A stretch of 64,000 bases of DNA from Pantoea sp. At-9b (GCF_000175935.2 NC_014837.1:1550001-1614000), one strand, 5' to 3'. Shown: positions 1 to 9,894, numbered from the stretch's first letter. The notes: generated from the letters alone by a model not told the origin. Program-made: numbers and translations.

Positions 1-1029
1 TGGCAGGATGACAAACTGGCGCAGCGGCTGGCATCGCGCCTGGAGCGCTGGCTGGGACTGATGCGCATGCACGGTGGTGCACAGGCAGCGATGATTGCTG
101 ACGTCCCCGAGGAGCAACGCGAGCAATTTAGTAAGCGCATTAAGTTGATGGCTCCCATCCTGAAAGCGTGGAAAAGTGCGTTGAAAGCTGAAGGCGCTGT
201 CGACTTCTCCGGCCTGATCCATCAGGCGATTGCCATTCTGGAAAAAGGGCGATTTATCAGCCCGTGGAAGCATATTCTGGTGGATGAGTTCCAGGATATC
301 TCACCGCAGCGGGCAGCATTGCTGACGGCGTTACGTCAACAAAATAAGCGTACCTCGCTGTTTGCCGTCGGTGATGACTGGCAGGCGATTTATCGTTTCA
401 GCGGTGCTGAGATGAGCCTGACGACGGCTTTCCATCACTATTTCGGCGAAGGTGACCGCTGTGTATTGGATACCACCTATCGTTTCAATGATCGCATCGG
501 TGAGATCGCCAACCGTTTTGTACAACAAAACCCACATCAGCTGCGCAAACCACTGAATAGCCTGACCAAAGGCAATAAAAAATCGGTGACATTGCTGACG
601 CAGGAACAGCTGGAACCGCTGCTCGATAAGATGAGTGGGTATGTCAAACCGGATGAGCGGGTATTATTGCTGGCGCGCTACCATCATCTGCGCCCGGCAC
701 TGCTGGATAAAGCCAAAACCCGCTGGCCTAAGCTGCAACTGGATTTTATGACCATTCACGCCAGCAAAGGGCAACAGGCCGATTTTGTCATTTTGCTGGG
801 GTTGCATGACGGCCGCGATGGTTTCCCGGCGGCGGCACGTGAATCGATCATGGAGCAGGGGTTGCTACCGCAGCCTGAGGCGTTTCCGGACGCTGAGGAG
901 CGACGTCTGGCTTACGTAGCGCTGACGCGGGCACGTCAGCAGGTTTGGTTGCTGTTCGATAAGGAGCGGCCTTCCGTGTTTGTCGATCATTTCCGCGATT
1001 TAGGTGTACCGCAGAGCAGGAAGGCCTGA
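1..1029 (+). CDS. helD: DNA helicase IV, C-terminal part (cut by the window edge)
   Basis: The open frame runs from base 1 without a start, so only the C-terminal half (about 342 residues) of this SF1 (UvrD/Rep-like) 3'-5' DNA helicase is present. Helicase motifs are visible in order: Walker B motif DEFQD near base 285, VGDDWQAIYRFSGA (motif III), a TTYRFN segment (motif IV), TIHASKGQQADFV (motif V) and VALTRARQQVWLL (motif VI, Arg finger region). Helicase IV takes part in recombination and repair. The next gene is mgsA on the opposite strand, 4 bases away, exactly as in E. coli, which supports helD over uvrD or rep. The ATG at 61 is internal and not the real start. Confidence 0.93.
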   Translation, partial: WQDDKLAQRLASRLERWLGLMRMHGGAQAAMIADVPEEQREQFSKRIKLMAPILKAWKSALKAEGAVDFSGLIHQAIAILEKGRFISPWKHILVDEFQDISPQRAALLTALRQQNKRTSLFAVGDDWQAIYRFSGAEMSLTTAFHHYFGEGDRCVLDTTYRFNDRIGEIANRFVQQNPHQLRKPLNSLTKGNKKSVTLLTQEQLEPLLDKMSGYVKPDERVLLLARYHHLRPALLDKAKTRWPKLQLDFMTIHASKGQQADFVILLGLHDGRDGFPAAARESIMEQGLLPQPEAFPDAEERRLAYVALTRARQQVWLLFDKERPSVFVDHFRDLGVPQSRKA

Positions 1030-1033
1030 GGCG

Positions 1034-1495
1034 TTACGACTGCAGGCGTTCGGCCAGGTAACGTGGATAATCGGGGATCTGGATCTCGACTTCGCTGGCA
1101 AACAGCGGTGACTGGATCAGGAAGTCAGCGGTGGAGCGATTGGTGGCAACCGGGATATTCCACACCGTTGCCAGACGCAGCAGCGCCTTGACGTCCGGAT
1201 CGTGCGGCACGGCATTGAGCGGGTCCCAGAAGAAGAACAGCACATCAATTTTCCCTTCGGAAATTAACGCACCCACCTGCTGATCGCCGCCCATCGGGCC
1301 GCTCAGCATGGCGTTGACATCAAGGCCGGTATGACGGTTGATCAGATTGCCTGTTGTGCCGGTGGCATACAGGACATGCGACTGCAGTGTGCCTTGGTTC
1401 TTCTGCACCCAGTCCAGCAGTGAGGCTTTGCAATGATCATGGGCCACGAGGGCAATATGTTTCTGAATCTTGAGGGTACGAACGGTCTGCTCCAT
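1034..1495 (-). CDS. mgsA: methylglyoxal synthase
   Basis: A 153-residue cytosolic enzyme converting dihydroxyacetone phosphate to methylglyoxal and phosphate, a bypass of lower glycolysis under sugar-phosphate stress. Family marks are visible: [12 protein letters not shown] near residue 19, the phosphate-binding GTTGNL near residue 45, the [14 protein letters not shown] block with the catalytic Asp around residue 71, and [20 protein letters not shown] near residue 88. The length equals the E. coli enzyme within one residue. It converges with helD at its 3' end and lies in the conserved helD-mgsA-yccT order. Confidence 0.97.
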   Translation of the reverse strand: MEQTVRTLKIQKHIALVAHDHCKASLLDWVQKNQGTLQSHVLYATGTTGNLINRHTGLDVNAMLSGPMGGDQQVGALISEGKIDVLFFFWDPLNAVPHDPDVKALLRLATVWNIPVATNRSTADFLIQSPLFASEVEIQIPDYPRYLAERLQS

Positions 1496-1562
1496 AGGGC
1501 TTCCTGACTCTTCTCGGGCTAGGTTAGTGATGCACGAGTTTACCCCTGGCGTTTCGTTCCTA

Positions 1563-2201
1563 TCAACTTGCGCGTAAGGTTTTCATCCAGCTAAGAAAAC
1601 GCAGGCGGGTGGCCGCATCAAAACGTTCAAACCAACGCTGAAGTGAGGGCAGGTCGCTGGCTTCCTGCCAGGCGAAATCGGCGTTCAACTGAACATCGGG
1701 CGTGTTGCTGGTTTGCACGGCAAAACGCGGGACGGAGGCGGCCTGGCCATTACGGTTATAATTCAACATGGCTTGCTCAAGGTCGCCACTCGATGGCAAA
1801 GGCAGGCGGTCGCGGATGCTGGCAATCTCTTTACCCTGTTCGTCAACCAGCTGGAAATTCAGTGATTTATCGAAGGCATAACGTTCACGGCGATTGTCCA
1901 GCGCTGGCAGGCGGATCGCCACGGTTTTGCCACTGGCGGTAAAGGTGACAATCATCGGCACAGACTGATAATGCGGGCCGTTGTCTGTCGAGGACGTCGG
2001 GGATTTTTCTACCCGAAACAGGAATTGGTGCTGACCGCGATCCAGCTCCAGACCATCGGCACCTTTCAACAGAGAACCGGAAATTTTGCGCCCATCCAGC
2101 ACCAGAAGATCGATCTCCGGATCAAGTTTCAAGGTTATGGCATGGCAGGTTGCTGATACAAGCAACAAAATCAGGCTTGTAACAGCGAAAAACAGCTTCA
2201 T
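1563..2201 (-). CDS. yccT: YccT family periplasmic protein (DUF2057)
   Basis: A 212-residue protein with a clear Sec signal peptide (Lys at position 2, hydrophobic core to about residue 18, cleavage after CHA near residue 21). The mature part starts with [47 protein letters not shown] DUF2057 sequence. In E. coli and Salmonella, YccT (also called CsgI) is reported to restrain curli assembly outside the cell; that is family knowledge, not seen here. It stands alone on the minus strand between mgsA and the divergent yccU, in the E. coli order. Confidence 0.9.
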   Translation of the reverse strand: MKLFFAVTSLILLLVSATCHAITLKLDPEIDLLVLDGRKISGSLLKGADGLELDRGQHQFLFRVEKSPTSSTDNGPHYQSVPMIVTFTASGKTVAIRLPALDNRRERYAFDKSLNFQLVDEQGKEIASIRDRLPLPSSGDLEQAMLNYNRNGQAASVPRFAVQTSNTPDVQLNADFAWQEASDLPSLQRWFERFDAATRLRFLSWMKTLRAS

Positions 2202-2377
2202 TTCAACTCCCGTAAGCTGGGCGCAAATCAGTGATGTGTAGCAAATTATTACATTATGGCAGTAAATTTACATTTTAACATATTTATTCGTGCTGCCGCG
2301 CAAAGTTTTCTGTCGTGCGGGTTGCGTGGTGTAACCTGATGCCATCTACACTCAGGCGAGTGAAAAAGGAGAGATGC

Positions 2378-2800
2378 ATGAACGATCAAATCATTCGTGA
2401 TGTTTTGACCCACACCAAACGTATTGCGCTGGTGGGTGCCAGCGATCGTCCCGATCGTCCCAGCTACGGCGTAATGAAGTATTTGCTCGATCAGGGTTAT
2501 GACGTGGTGCCGGTCAGCCCGAAACTGGCCGGGCAGCAGCTATTGGGACAAACTGCCTACGCGACCCTTGCGGATATCCCAGGCAAGGTCGATATGGTCG
2601 ATGTGTTCCGTAATGCCGAGGCGGCCTGGGGTGTTGCACAGGAAGCCATTGCCATTGGCGCACAGACGTTGTGGCTGCAGTTGGGGGTGATCAATGAACA
2701 GGCGGCGGTATTGGCGCAGGATGCCGGGTTGACGGTGGTGATGGATCGTTGCCCGAAAATTGAGATACCTCGACTCGGGCTGGCGCAACCGGTGCACTAA
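2378..2800 (+). CDS. yccU: CoA-binding protein YccU
   Basis: A 140-residue Rossmann-type CoA-binding domain protein (YccU family). The sequence has IALVGASDRPDRPSYGVMKYL near the N-terminus and DRCPKIEIPRL at the C-terminus, both typical of the family. The start at 2378 is chosen because AAAAGGAGAG lies just upstream and E. coli YccU begins at the matching Met; a longer frame from 2315 adds 21 residues without a ribosome site. Its precise role is unknown in any organism to my knowledge. It converges with hspQ, sharing a terminator hairpin. Confidence 0.92.
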   Translation: MNDQIIRDVLTHTKRIALVGASDRPDRPSYGVMKYLLDQGYDVVPVSPKLAGQQLLGQTAYATLADIPGKVDMVDVFRNAEAAWGVAQEAIAIGAQTLWLQLGVINEQAAVLAQDAGLTVVMDRCPKIEIPRLGLAQPVH

Positions 2801-2803
2801 AAC

Positions 2804-2833
2804 AAACGGCGACCTGAGGTCGCCGTTTTTTAT
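2804..2833. terminator. bidirectional terminator between yccU and hspQ
   Basis: An 11-bp perfect stem (AAACGGCGACC / GGTCGCCGTTT) with a TGA loop, followed by a T run on the plus strand and preceded by A residues for the minus strand. It sits between the convergent stop codons of yccU and hspQ, so it can end transcription both ways. Confidence 0.9.
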
Positions 2834-3150
2834 CAATGCCGCAGGCGAGGTGCCTGAAGTTGCTGGCGGATTGACGCGGCCAGCTCGTCCATCGAGGGTT
2901 GTTCTGGATGTTCGAACGATGTTTCACCGGCCAGCTGAATTTCGGCAACGTAAGTGTGGACCTGTTCACCGTCCTCATCTTCCATCACCACATGATACCA
3001 GGGAGCGGCGCGTAGCTTCTCGGCAGCCCCCACGTCTTCGAGCTTAGGCTCTTCCAGCGAATACTCCGGATCGACATCCACAATCACGCCGAGCACCCCG
3101 GAGAGACGATGACGGACCTGCTGTCCAATTCCAAACTTACTGGCAATCAT
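2833..3150 (-). CDS. hspQ: heat shock protein HspQ
   Basis: A 105-residue protein identical in length to E. coli HspQ, beginning [14 protein letters not shown] and ending with the characteristic [11 protein letters not shown]...LQAPRLRH block. The central segment [14 protein letters not shown] is the hemimethylated-DNA-binding YccV-like core. HspQ is known as a heat-induced protein that promotes degradation of mutant DnaA and acts as a Lon-specificity factor. The gene is transcribed on its own, upstream neighbour rlmI ending 59 bases away on the same strand. Confidence 0.96.
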   Translation of the reverse strand: MIASKFGIGQQVRHRLSGVLGVIVDVDPEYSLEEPKLEDVGAAEKLRAAPWYHVVMEDEDGEQVHTYVAEIQLAGETSFEHPEQPSMDELAASIRQQLQAPRLRH

Positions 3151-3209
3151 AGTGACCTCCCAAAATACTGCCCTGCACCAGATATGGAGGCGAGGGCAGA
3201 ATTTTCAAG

Positions 3210-4400
3210 TCACAGTACGCGGCAGGCAAACCCTTTCAGATAAAGCCCTTCCGGGTAGCTGGCAATGACCGGGTGGTCTGCTGCCTGACGGAACTGTTCT
3301 ATAAATTGTACATCACGGCCTGCATCTACAGCGGCATCGGCAATGATCTTCTGGAACAGATCGGTTGCCATCAGGCCGGAACAGGAGAACGTCATCAGAA
3401 TGCCGTTGGGATTCAGCAGCTGCATCGCCAGCATATTGATATCTTTATAGCCCCGGCAGGCGCCCGCCAGCTGATTTTTGTTCTCAACAAATTTGGGCGG
3501 GTCCATCACGATGACATCAAACTTTTCCCCGCTGTCACGATAACGACGCAGCAATTTAAACACGTCATCACGCAGGAACTGGGCACGGGATACATCCAGG
3601 CCATTCAGCTCGACATTCTGTTTCGCTACGTCGAGCGCATCCTGCGACGTATCCACGCTGATCACTTCACGGCAACCGCCCAGCAACGCCGAAACGGCAA
3701 AACCACCGGTGTAGGAGAAGCAATTCAGCACGCGGGCATTTTCGGCATAGCGACGGGTGGCAAAGCGGCTGTCGCGCTGATCAAGGTAATACCCGGTTTT
3801 GTGACCGCCCTGAATATCCACCAGCAATTTCATGCCGTGCTCGGTAATTGGCAGCAACGCGGGCGGCAGCTCACCGGTGACCGGTCCCTGGGTCAGCTCC
3901 AGACCCTCTTTTTTACGCACCGCCACATCGGAACGATCGTAGATCGCGCACTGTGGGAAGCATTGTTGCAGGGCAGAGATAATTGCCGGGCGTTGATATT
4001 CGGCCCCGGCAGACAGCAACTGGAGAACCAGGAAATTGCCGAAGCGGTCAATGGTGACGCCTGGCATCCCATCTGACTCGCCTGCAATCAGGCGGTAGCT
4101 ATCCAGCCCATCACGTTGCGCCAGCCAGGCGCGCCATTGCTGGGCCTGCTCGAAGCGGCGCACAAAGAAGGCAATGTCGATTGACTCATCCTGTTGCCAG
4201 CTCCAGACGCGCGCCCGAATTTGTGATTGCGGTGAATAAGCGGCACGTGCCAGCCATTTGCCATTGCTGTCGCAGACATCAATGGTTTCCCCTGATTGGG
4301 CTTTGCCTTCCATGCGGGCAACGGCACCCGAAAACACCCAGGGATGACGGCGGAGCAGGGATTTTTCACGTCCCTTAGCGAGAATCAATCGAACAGTCAT
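3210..4400 (-). CDS. rlmI: 23S rRNA (cytosine(1962)-C(5))-methyltransferase
   Basis: A 396-residue SAM-dependent methyltransferase acting on C1962 of 23S rRNA. The N-terminal PUA domain begins [25 protein letters not shown], the middle region has [14 protein letters not shown], and the C-terminal Rossmann domain has [14 protein letters not shown] (SAM loop), [11 protein letters not shown] (motif IV) and TFSCSG (motif VI with Cys). Length matches the E. coli protein. It is divergent from the acylphosphatase gene, with 85 bases between the starts. Confidence 0.96.
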   Translation of the reverse strand: MTVRLILAKGREKSLLRRHPWVFSGAVARMEGKAQSGETIDVCDSNGKWLARAAYSPQSQIRARVWSWQQDESIDIAFFVRRFEQAQQWRAWLAQRDGLDSYRLIAGESDGMPGVTIDRFGNFLVLQLLSAGAEYQRPAIISALQQCFPQCAIYDRSDVAVRKKEGLELTQGPVTGELPPALLPITEHGMKLLVDIQGGHKTGYYLDQRDSRFATRRYAENARVLNCFSYTGGFAVSALLGGCREVISVDTSQDALDVAKQNVELNGLDVSRAQFLRDDVFKLLRRYRDSGEKFDVIVMDPPKFVENKNQLAGACRGYKDINMLAMQLLNPNGILMTFSCSGLMATDLFQKIIADAAVDAGRDVQFIEQFRQAADHPVIASYPEGLYLKGFACRVL

Positions 4401-4485
4401 AGTTTGCTATGCTTACCTGAAAAAATGAGGCGCTATTTTCCGGTGGATAGCGGCAAAATGCAATGAACAGTGAGGGAAGGGGATA

Positions 4486-4764
4486 ATGAGCACAACCTGC
4501 TTCAAAATTTGGGTGCACGGTATGGTGCAGGGGGTCGGTTTTCGCTACAGCACGCAAGCGCAGGCCAAAGCGCTGAACGTAACCGGTTATGCGCGTAACC
4601 TGAGTGATGGCAGCGTCGAAGTACTGGCATGGGGGGAAGAACCCCAGGTTAGCGCATTGATTGCGTGGTTAAAGGCGGGAGGTCCACGCAGCGCGCGGGT
4701 GGAAAAAGTGCTGGTGGAACCGCATCAACCCGCCGAACCACCCAGCCGTTTTACCACCGGGTGA
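4486..4764 (+). CDS. yccX: acylphosphatase
   Basis: A 92-residue acylphosphatase hydrolysing carboxyl-phosphate bonds. The conserved [10 protein letters not shown] motif contains the catalytic Arg, and the Asn of [13 protein letters not shown] is the second catalytic residue. GGGGAT upstream of ATG 4486 (AAGGGGATAATG) is a good ribosome site. Its stop codon abuts the 3' end of tusE, so the two genes are convergent with no spacer. Confidence 0.96.
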   Translation: MSTTCFKIWVHGMVQGVGFRYSTQAQAKALNVTGYARNLSDGSVEVLAWGEEPQVSALIAWLKAGGPRSARVEKVLVEPHQPAEPPSRFTTG

Positions 4765-5091
4765 TCACAGACATTTCGCCGGTTTGGGTAATCCAGCAAT
4801 TTTCGTCGCCTGCTTCGCCGGGCCTTCCGGAAACAGGCGGAACAGATAGCGGCTGTTACCTTTTTCCTCACCATATTTCTGTGCCATCGCTTTGACCAGC
4901 ATACGGATCGCTGGCGAGGTATTAAATTCCAGGTAAAACGCCCGCACAAAATGGACCACTTCCCAGTGTGCTTCACTCAGGGTGATGGCCTCGGTCGCGG
5001 CGATGGCTTCCGCCAGGGCTTCGCTCCAGTCGGCGCTGTTTTTCAGATAGCCTTCTGTATCGGTGGCAATCTCTTTACCGGCAAAAATCAC
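4765..5091 (-). CDS. tusE: tRNA 2-thiouridine synthesis sulfurtransferase TusE
   Basis: A 108-residue DsrC/TusE family protein that takes persulfide sulfur from TusBCD and delivers it to MnmA for 2-thiouridine formation at tRNA wobble positions. The sequence shows the DsrC-like [31 protein letters not shown] core and the essential penultimate cysteine in GLPKPAKCL at the C-terminus. Neighbour order yccX-tusE-yccA is the same as in E. coli. Confidence 0.96.
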   Translation of the reverse strand: MIFAGKEIATDTEGYLKNSADWSEALAEAIAATEAITLSEAHWEVVHFVRAFYLEFNTSPAIRMLVKAMAQKYGEEKGNSRYLFRLFPEGPAKQATKIAGLPKPAKCL

Positions 5092-5147
5092 GGTGACTCC
5101 TCAGGTTCAGTTTGCGCGTATTGTAGGGCGGTGTAGCCAGAAAAAGC

Positions 5148-5171
5148 AAAACCCCGCCGGAGCGGGGTTTT
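5148..5171. terminator. terminator downstream of yccA
   Basis: A 10-bp perfect stem AAAACCCCGC / GCGGGGTTTT with a 4-base loop. It lies between yccA and tusE, both on the minus strand, and is flanked by runs that give a T stretch in the minus direction, so yccA transcription should stop before tusE. Confidence 0.85.
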
Positions 5172-5190
5172 CATGACAACCTGGCAGAGG

Positions 5191-5847
5191 TTAGTCGCGG
5201 CTGGCAAAGCCCAACAGACTGAGCAGGCTGACAAAGATGTTGTACAGCGAAACATACAGGCTGACGGTGGCGCGGATGTAGTTCGTTTCGCCGCCGTGGA
5301 TGATGTTACTGGTTTCCCACAAAATGGCACCGGCTGAGAACAGAATAAACAGCGCGCTGATTGCCAGATGCAGAGCCGGTAACTGCAGGAAGATGTTGGC
5401 AACCACCGCCACCAGCAGCACCACAAAGCCCGCCATCATCATCCCGCCGAGGAACGACATATCACGACGGGTGGTCAGCACATAAGCCGAACAACAGAAG
5501 AACACCAGCGCCGTACCGCCCAGCGCCATGCCAATCACGTCACCCATGCCCGCTGACAGGAACGAGTTAAGAATCGGACCCAAGCAGTATCCCAGGAATC
5601 CGGTAAAGGCAAAGGCCGCCAGAATGCCTGCCGGGCTGTTTGCCAGGCGATAGGTCAGAAACATCAGACCATAAAAGCCGACCAGCATCAGAATCAGTCC
5701 TGGTGATGGCAGGGCAAAGACGGTGCTCAACGTGGCGGTGAGCGCCGAGAACGCCAGCGTCAGGCCGAGTAAGAAGTAGGTATTACGCAGCACTTTATGC
5801 GTGCTGATTAGCGACTGTCGCTGCGACGAGGTAATAATTCTATCCAT
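5191..5847 (-). CDS. yccA: inner membrane protein YccA (Bax inhibitor-1 family)
   Basis: A 218-residue BI-1 family protein with about seven hydrophobic helices. The start is placed at the second of two adjacent ATGs because AAGGAG lies six bases upstream and E. coli YccA starts MDRI. The conserved C-terminal part reads [20 protein letters not shown]...FASRD, nearly as in E. coli. YccA is a substrate and modulator of the membrane protease FtsH. It is monocistronic, bounded by the hairpin downstream and the tRNA-Ser genes upstream. Confidence 0.94.
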   Translation of the reverse strand: MDRIITSSQRQSLISTHKVLRNTYFLLGLTLAFSALTATLSTVFALPSPGLILMLVGFYGLMFLTYRLANSPAGILAAFAFTGFLGYCLGPILNSFLSAGMGDVIGMALGGTALVFFCCSAYVLTTRRDMSFLGGMMMAGFVVLLVAVVANIFLQLPALHLAISALFILFSAGAILWETSNIIHGGETNYIRATVSLYVSLYNIFVSLLSLLGFASRD

Positions 5848-6029
5848 CATGCGCTCCTTAAAGTGAAAGAACACTAAATATGCGGAGAGAATACGCAGCG
5901 CTGCCGGGACAGAAAAGGCGTTTTACCCTTCTTTACGCGATAAATTGCTGTTTCCCTGAGCGGAATGGCGATTATGACGCCGATTAAAAAGTTTTTGACT
6001 GTTTTTCAGGCGAATGAATCGCTACAGGC

Positions 6030-6058
6030 TTTACATCTTTCGGGGGGATGTTTATAGT
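6030..6058 (+). promoter_or_regulatory. predicted sigma70 promoter of the tRNA-Ser pair
   Basis: TTTACA (6030-6035) and TATAGT (6053-6058) are separated by 17 bases. The following discriminator is GC-rich (GCGCGTC), as usual for stringently controlled stable-RNA promoters. The first tRNA begins 12 bases downstream. Confidence 0.75.
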
Positions 6059-6070
6059 GCGCGTCATTGC

Positions 6071-6158
6071 GGAGGGGTGGCCGAGCGGCTTAAGGCAGCG
6101 GTCTTGAAAACCGCCGATGGGAAACCATCCGAGAGTTCGAATCTCTCCTCCTCCGCCA
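6071..6158 (+). tRNA. serT: tRNA-Ser (TGA), copy 1
   Basis: An 88-base type II tRNA including the encoded CCA. The acceptor arms GGAGGGG and CTCCTCC pair with one G-U, the anticodon loop CTTGAAA carries TGA, and a long variable arm GATGGGAAACCATC is present. E. coli has serT at this place after yccA. Confidence 0.97.
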
Positions 6159-6193
6159 CTTAACTCGCTCAGAGTTAAGTAACTGTTTTATCC

Positions 6194-6281
6194 GGAGGGA
6201 TGGCCGAGTGGCTTAAGGCAGCGGTCTTGAAAACCGCCGATGGGAAACCATCCGAGAGTTCGAATCTCTCTTCCTCCGCCA
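6194..6281 (+). tRNA. serT: tRNA-Ser (TGA), copy 2
   Basis: A second 88-base tRNA-Ser, 35 bases after the first. It differs at acceptor position 7 (A instead of G) with the matching change in the 3' strand (T instead of C), and at one D-loop base, so the fold is kept. The anticodon and variable arm are identical to copy 1. The pair looks like a local tandem duplication. Confidence 0.97.
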
Positions 6282-6290
6282 CATTAAAGA

Positions 6291-6315
6291 AGCCCGCAGC
6301 GATGCGGGCTTTTTG
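6291..6315 (+). terminator. terminator of the tRNA-Ser operon
   Basis: An 8-bp stem AGCCCGCA / TGCGGGCT with a GCGA loop, followed by TTTTT. It ends the tRNA transcript nine bases after the second CCA. Confidence 0.88.
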
Positions 6316-6537
6316 CATTTTTACTTCAGAGATTCCGAAAAACATCCCGTTGCTTTTCAATCTGCTGCCGCAGTCCACCGGCGGCCCCCATGTCTGCTAT
6401 AGTCCATTCACGGTTTTTGCAAACATCTGGCGATTTTCCCAGGCAAGCTGAGTTACACTGTGGGGCATTTCGCTCTGTGGCCGAGCTAATCGTTTGAATG
6501 CCAGAGTGTTTCACTGATGAATTATGGAATAGGCACA

Positions 6538-8145
6538 ATGATCAAGAAACTGAGTCTTTGCGCGTTGTCAGTCATCGCTGCGTTACCGATGGGCATGGCA
6601 GCGCAGGCTGCGGAAGGGGACATGCAACTGCAGCAGGTGCTGATGCTGAGCCGTCACAACCTGCGTGCACCGCTGGCGAACAACGGCAGCGTGCTGGAGC
6701 AATCAACCAAGAAAAGCTGGCCAGAGTGGGATGTACCTGGTGGGCAACTCACCACCAAAGGTGGGGTGCTGGAAGTCTACATGGGTAATTACACCCGCCA
6801 GTGGCTGGCACAGCAGGGCCTGGTTGAAAACGGCACCTGCCCGGACAGCAACAATGTCTTCGTCTACGCTAACAGCCTGCAACGTACCGTGGCGACCGCC
6901 CAGTTCTTCGTTAATGGTGCCTTCCCGGGCTGTGACATTGCGGTAACCCATCAGGATGCCATGGGCACGATGGACCCGGTGTTTAACCCGGTGGTCACCG
7001 ATGGCAGCGACGATTTCAACAAAAAAGCCCTCGCGGCGATGACGGCGGCTAACGAAAAGCTGGCGTTAAAACCGGCGTACCAGCAACTGGAAAAAATTGT
7101 TGATTACAAATCGTCACCGGCCTGCAGCGGCAAGAAGCAGTGCGATTTAAGCAGCGGGCAGAACACCTTCAGTGCTGACAACGGTAAAGAACCGAACGTT
7201 AATGGCCCACTGAAAGTGGGTAACTCGTTGATCGACGCCTTTACCCTGCAATACTACGAAGGTTTCCCGCTGGATCAGGTGGCATGGGGCCAAATCAAGA
7301 CGCCGGAACAGTGGAAAGCACTGGCGGCGATCAAAAACGGCTATCAGGATGCGCTTTTCGCCTCGCCGGAAGTGGCACGTGAAGTGGCGGCTCCGTTGGT
7401 GGACTACATCCGCAGCCAGTTGATTGATCAGGACAAAGCCAACGCACCGAAGGTGACGCTGATGGTGGGCCATGATTCCAACATCGCCTCGCTGCTCAGC
7501 GCGCTGCAAGTGAAGCCTTATGAACTGCCGGGTAACGACGAGAAAACCCCTATCGGTGGCCAGGTGGTGTTTGAGCGTTGGCATGACGCGAAGAACAACA
7601 AAGATTTGTTGAAAGTAGAATATGTTTATCAGACCAGCGATCAGCTGCGCAATGCGGATGTCCTGAGCCTGAAGAACCCACCGAAACGCGTGACGCTGCA
7701 ACTGGCGGGCTGTGACGCGGATGCTAACGGTTATTGTAGCTGGGATCAGTTCGCCAGCGTGCTGAATAGCGCCTTGCAGGGCACACCGTTACAGCCGGCA
7801 GCACCGGAACCGGCGGTGCAACCCGCACAGCCAGCACCGGCGACGACCACTGACGATGCGCAGGTAAAAGCGGATCAGGCGGCTGCCGATCAAGCTGCGG
7901 CGGATAAGGCCGCAGCCGACAAAGCCGCTGCGCAGAAAGCCGCGGATGCCAAAGCGGCAGACGAGAAGGTGAAAGCCGATAAAGCCGCGGCTGAAGCCAA
8001 AGCGAAAGCCGAGAAGGCGGCGACGGCGCAAAAAGCGGCGGAAGAGAAAGCGAAAGCTGATGCCGCTGCGGCGGAAAAGGCGAAAGCGGATGCCCCGGCG
8101 AAAGCAGATAAGAGTGACGCCAGCGCGGCACCTGCCAGTAATTAA
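6538..8145 (+). CDS. agp: glucose-1-phosphatase with long Ala/Lys-rich C-terminal tail
   Basis: A periplasmic histidine acid phosphatase that releases glucose from glucose-1-phosphate. The start at 6538 gives a good signal peptide ([20 protein letters not shown], cleavage after AQA). The catalytic RHNLRAP motif is near residue 38 and the proton-donor motif GHDSNIASL near residue 310; conserved [13 protein letters not shown] and [22 protein letters not shown] also match E. coli Agp (413 residues). This protein has 535 residues: after about residue 415 comes a Pro/Ala linker and then roughly 90 residues of Ala/Lys/Asp/Glu heptad-like repeats resembling the TolA helical region. The tail is unusual for Agp and its role is unknown. 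The gene precedes convergent sad. Confidence 0.93.
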   Translation: MIKKLSLCALSVIAALPMGMAAQAAEGDMQLQQVLMLSRHNLRAPLANNGSVLEQSTKKSWPEWDVPGGQLTTKGGVLEVYMGNYTRQWLAQQGLVENGTCPDSNNVFVYANSLQRTVATAQFFVNGAFPGCDIAVTHQDAMGTMDPVFNPVVTDGSDDFNKKALAAMTAANEKLALKPAYQQLEKIVDYKSSPACSGKKQCDLSSGQNTFSADNGKEPNVNGPLKVGNSLIDAFTLQYYEGFPLDQVAWGQIKTPEQWKALAAIKNGYQDALFASPEVAREVAAPLVDYIRSQLIDQDKANAPKVTLMVGHDSNIASLLSALQVKPYELPGNDEKTPIGGQVVFERWHDAKNNKDLLKVEYVYQTSDQLRNADVLSLKNPPKRVTLQLAGCDADANGYCSWDQFASVLNSALQGTPLQPAAPEPAVQPAQPAPATTTDDAQVKADQAAADQAAADKAAADKAAAQKAADAKAADEKVKADKAAAEAKAKAEKAATAQKAAEEKAKADAAAAEKAKADAPAKADKSDASAAPASN

Positions 8146-8176
8146 GGTCCATCGTGGCGCGTGTTAACGCGCAGAT

Positions 8177-8208
8177 AAAAAACCCCGCTCTGACTGCGGG
8201 GTTTTTTT
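8177..8208. terminator. bidirectional terminator between agp and the aldehyde dehydrogenase
   Basis: Stem AAAAACCCCGC / GCGGGGTTTTT with a TCTGACT loop, A run on one side and T run on the other. It lies between two convergent genes and can serve both. Confidence 0.9.
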
Positions 8209-8215
8209 ATGCCGC

Positions 8216-9589
8216 TTAACCTGCCACCACCACCAATTTCTGATTGGCAAACTCTTTCAGACCGAGATCCGACAGCTCGCGCCCATAGCCGGAACGTTTT
8301 ACCCCACCGAACGGTAACTCTGCGGCGGTATCGCTCTGCGAATTGATAAACACCATCCCGGTTTCAATTTGTGAGGCGATTTTGCGTCCGCGTGCAATAT
8401 CTCGCGTCCACACCGACCCGCCCAGACCATAGTGCGAGTCGTTCGCCAGCGCGACGGCCGCACTGTCGCTGGCCACCACGTAAACCTGCGCCACCGGACC
8501 AAAAAATTCCTGATAAAACGCCGGATTGTCGGGCGTCAGCCCGGTGAGGATGGTGGGCTGGAAATAACAGCCCACGCCGTCGATGGGGCGTCCTCCGCAC
8601 TCCAGACGCGCGCCATGCTGTACCGCTTCATCGACCTGTTTAATCAGCCGTTCGCGTGCCTCGCGCGAGGATAACGGACCAAGGGTGGTTTTCTCATCCA
8701 ACGGATCGCCCGCTACCGCCGATTGCAGCGTGGCGCTGAACCGGGTCATAAACTGTTCGGCAATGCGTTCATGGATAATAAAACGTTTCGCGGCAGTACA
8801 CACCTGACCACAATTGCTAAGCCGTGCCTGCGCTCCCTGACGCACGGCTTCATCGAGATCGGCATCATCCAGCACCACAAACACATCATTACCACCCAGC
8901 TCGAGCGTCGATTTTTTCAGGTGTTTTCCGGCCTGTTGCGCAACTGCGCTACCTGCCCGTTCGGAACCGGTGAGCGCGACGCCTTGTACCCGATGGTCAG
9001 CGATCAACGCGGCCACCTGATCATTGGAGATAAATAAATTGGTCCATGCACCCTGCGGGGCACCGGCTTCCAGTACCAGTTTTTCGAAGGCATCTGCGCA
9101 GTGCGGCACAATGGGCGCGTGTTTCGCCAGCACCGGGTTGCCGAGCGCCAGATTAGGTGCCAGCACGCGCATTAGCTGATAATAAGGGAAGTTCCACGGC
9201 TCTACCGCCATGATCACCCCAATCGGATGATATTCCAGCCAGGCATCACCGACGTCACTCGGATAGGCTTGTGGCTGGAGCAGGGTAGCGGCGTGCTCCG
9301 CGTAATAACGCGCGATTTGCGCACAAATTTTTACCTCACCCCGGCTTTGACCAATGAGTTTACCCATTTCCTGACTGGCAATGGTCGCCAACTGCTCCAC
9401 GTTGGCATCAATCAGCGCCGCCAGACGTTGCAGCACCTGCAGTCGCGGTTGGATATCTCCTTTGCACCAGTCGGAATGGTAAAGACGATCGGCGATGTCC
9501 AGCGCCTGCTGCATCGAGGCGTCATCATGCGATGGCCAGGTTTTCAGCAATTGGTTATTGGCTGGATTGATACTTTGATAGGAAGACAT
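8216..9589 (-). CDS. sad: NAD(P)-dependent succinate-semialdehyde dehydrogenase, Sad/YneI type
   Basis: A 457-residue aldehyde dehydrogenase. The start at 9589 follows AAGGAG with seven bases spacing and gives MSSYQSINPAN, matching the N-terminus of E. coli Sad (YneI); a frame six codons longer exists. Visible family elements are the NAD-binding PWNFPYYQLMRVLAPNLALGN, the general base Glu in LELGGND, the catalytic Cys in NCGQVCTAAKRF and the C-terminal FGGVKRSGYGRELSD. The family oxidises succinate semialdehyde in GABA and putrescine breakdown; the substrate here is inferred from similarity. E. coli does not have this gene between agp and yccJ. Confidence 0.8.
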   Translation of the reverse strand: MSSYQSINPANNQLLKTWPSHDDASMQQALDIADRLYHSDWCKGDIQPRLQVLQRLAALIDANVEQLATIASQEMGKLIGQSRGEVKICAQIARYYAEHAATLLQPQAYPSDVGDAWLEYHPIGVIMAVEPWNFPYYQLMRVLAPNLALGNPVLAKHAPIVPHCADAFEKLVLEAGAPQGAWTNLFISNDQVAALIADHRVQGVALTGSERAGSAVAQQAGKHLKKSTLELGGNDVFVVLDDADLDEAVRQGAQARLSNCGQVCTAAKRFIIHERIAEQFMTRFSATLQSAVAGDPLDEKTTLGPLSSREARERLIKQVDEAVQHGARLECGGRPIDGVGCYFQPTILTGLTPDNPAFYQEFFGPVAQVYVVASDSAAVALANDSHYGLGGSVWTRDIARGRKIASQIETGMVFINSQSDTAAELPFGGVKRSGYGRELSDLGLKEFANQKLVVVAG

Positions 9590-9643
9590 ACAACGCTCCT
9601 TGGTCAATTAAAATGACAAAGGCGGGACTGGCCCGCCTGAGAT

Positions 9644-9874
9644 TCAAATATTTTTACGCTCGACCGTCTTGTCGTCCCACGTCAGGACGTCCTGATCGGT
9701 CTTGTCAAAGGCGCGAAATAACACTTCATCGCTGCCCTGCTGACGCCAGATTTCTTCTGCCAGACGCTCGTCGTAGTTAGCGACCTCAAATATCGCTTCC
9801 GCGATTTCGGTCGAGGTGTGGCGCAGGGTGGCCCATTCGCCCACGTGGTGAGCTTTAGACTGTTCTGTTGCCAT
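9644..9874 (-). CDS. yccJ: YccJ family protein
   Basis: A 76-residue soluble protein of unknown function, acidic in the middle ([51 protein letters not shown] content). The start at 9874 has GGAGAC upstream and matches E. coli YccJ (75 residues). It is 20 bases after wrbA on the same strand and likely cotranscribed with it, as in E. coli where the pair is stationary-phase induced. Confidence 0.92.
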   Translation of the reverse strand: MATEQSKAHHVGEWATLRHTSTEIAEAIFEVANYDERLAEEIWRQQGSDEVLFRAFDKTDQDVLTWDDKTVERKNI

Positions 9875-9894
9875 AAAGGTCTCCTGTTGTGGAT

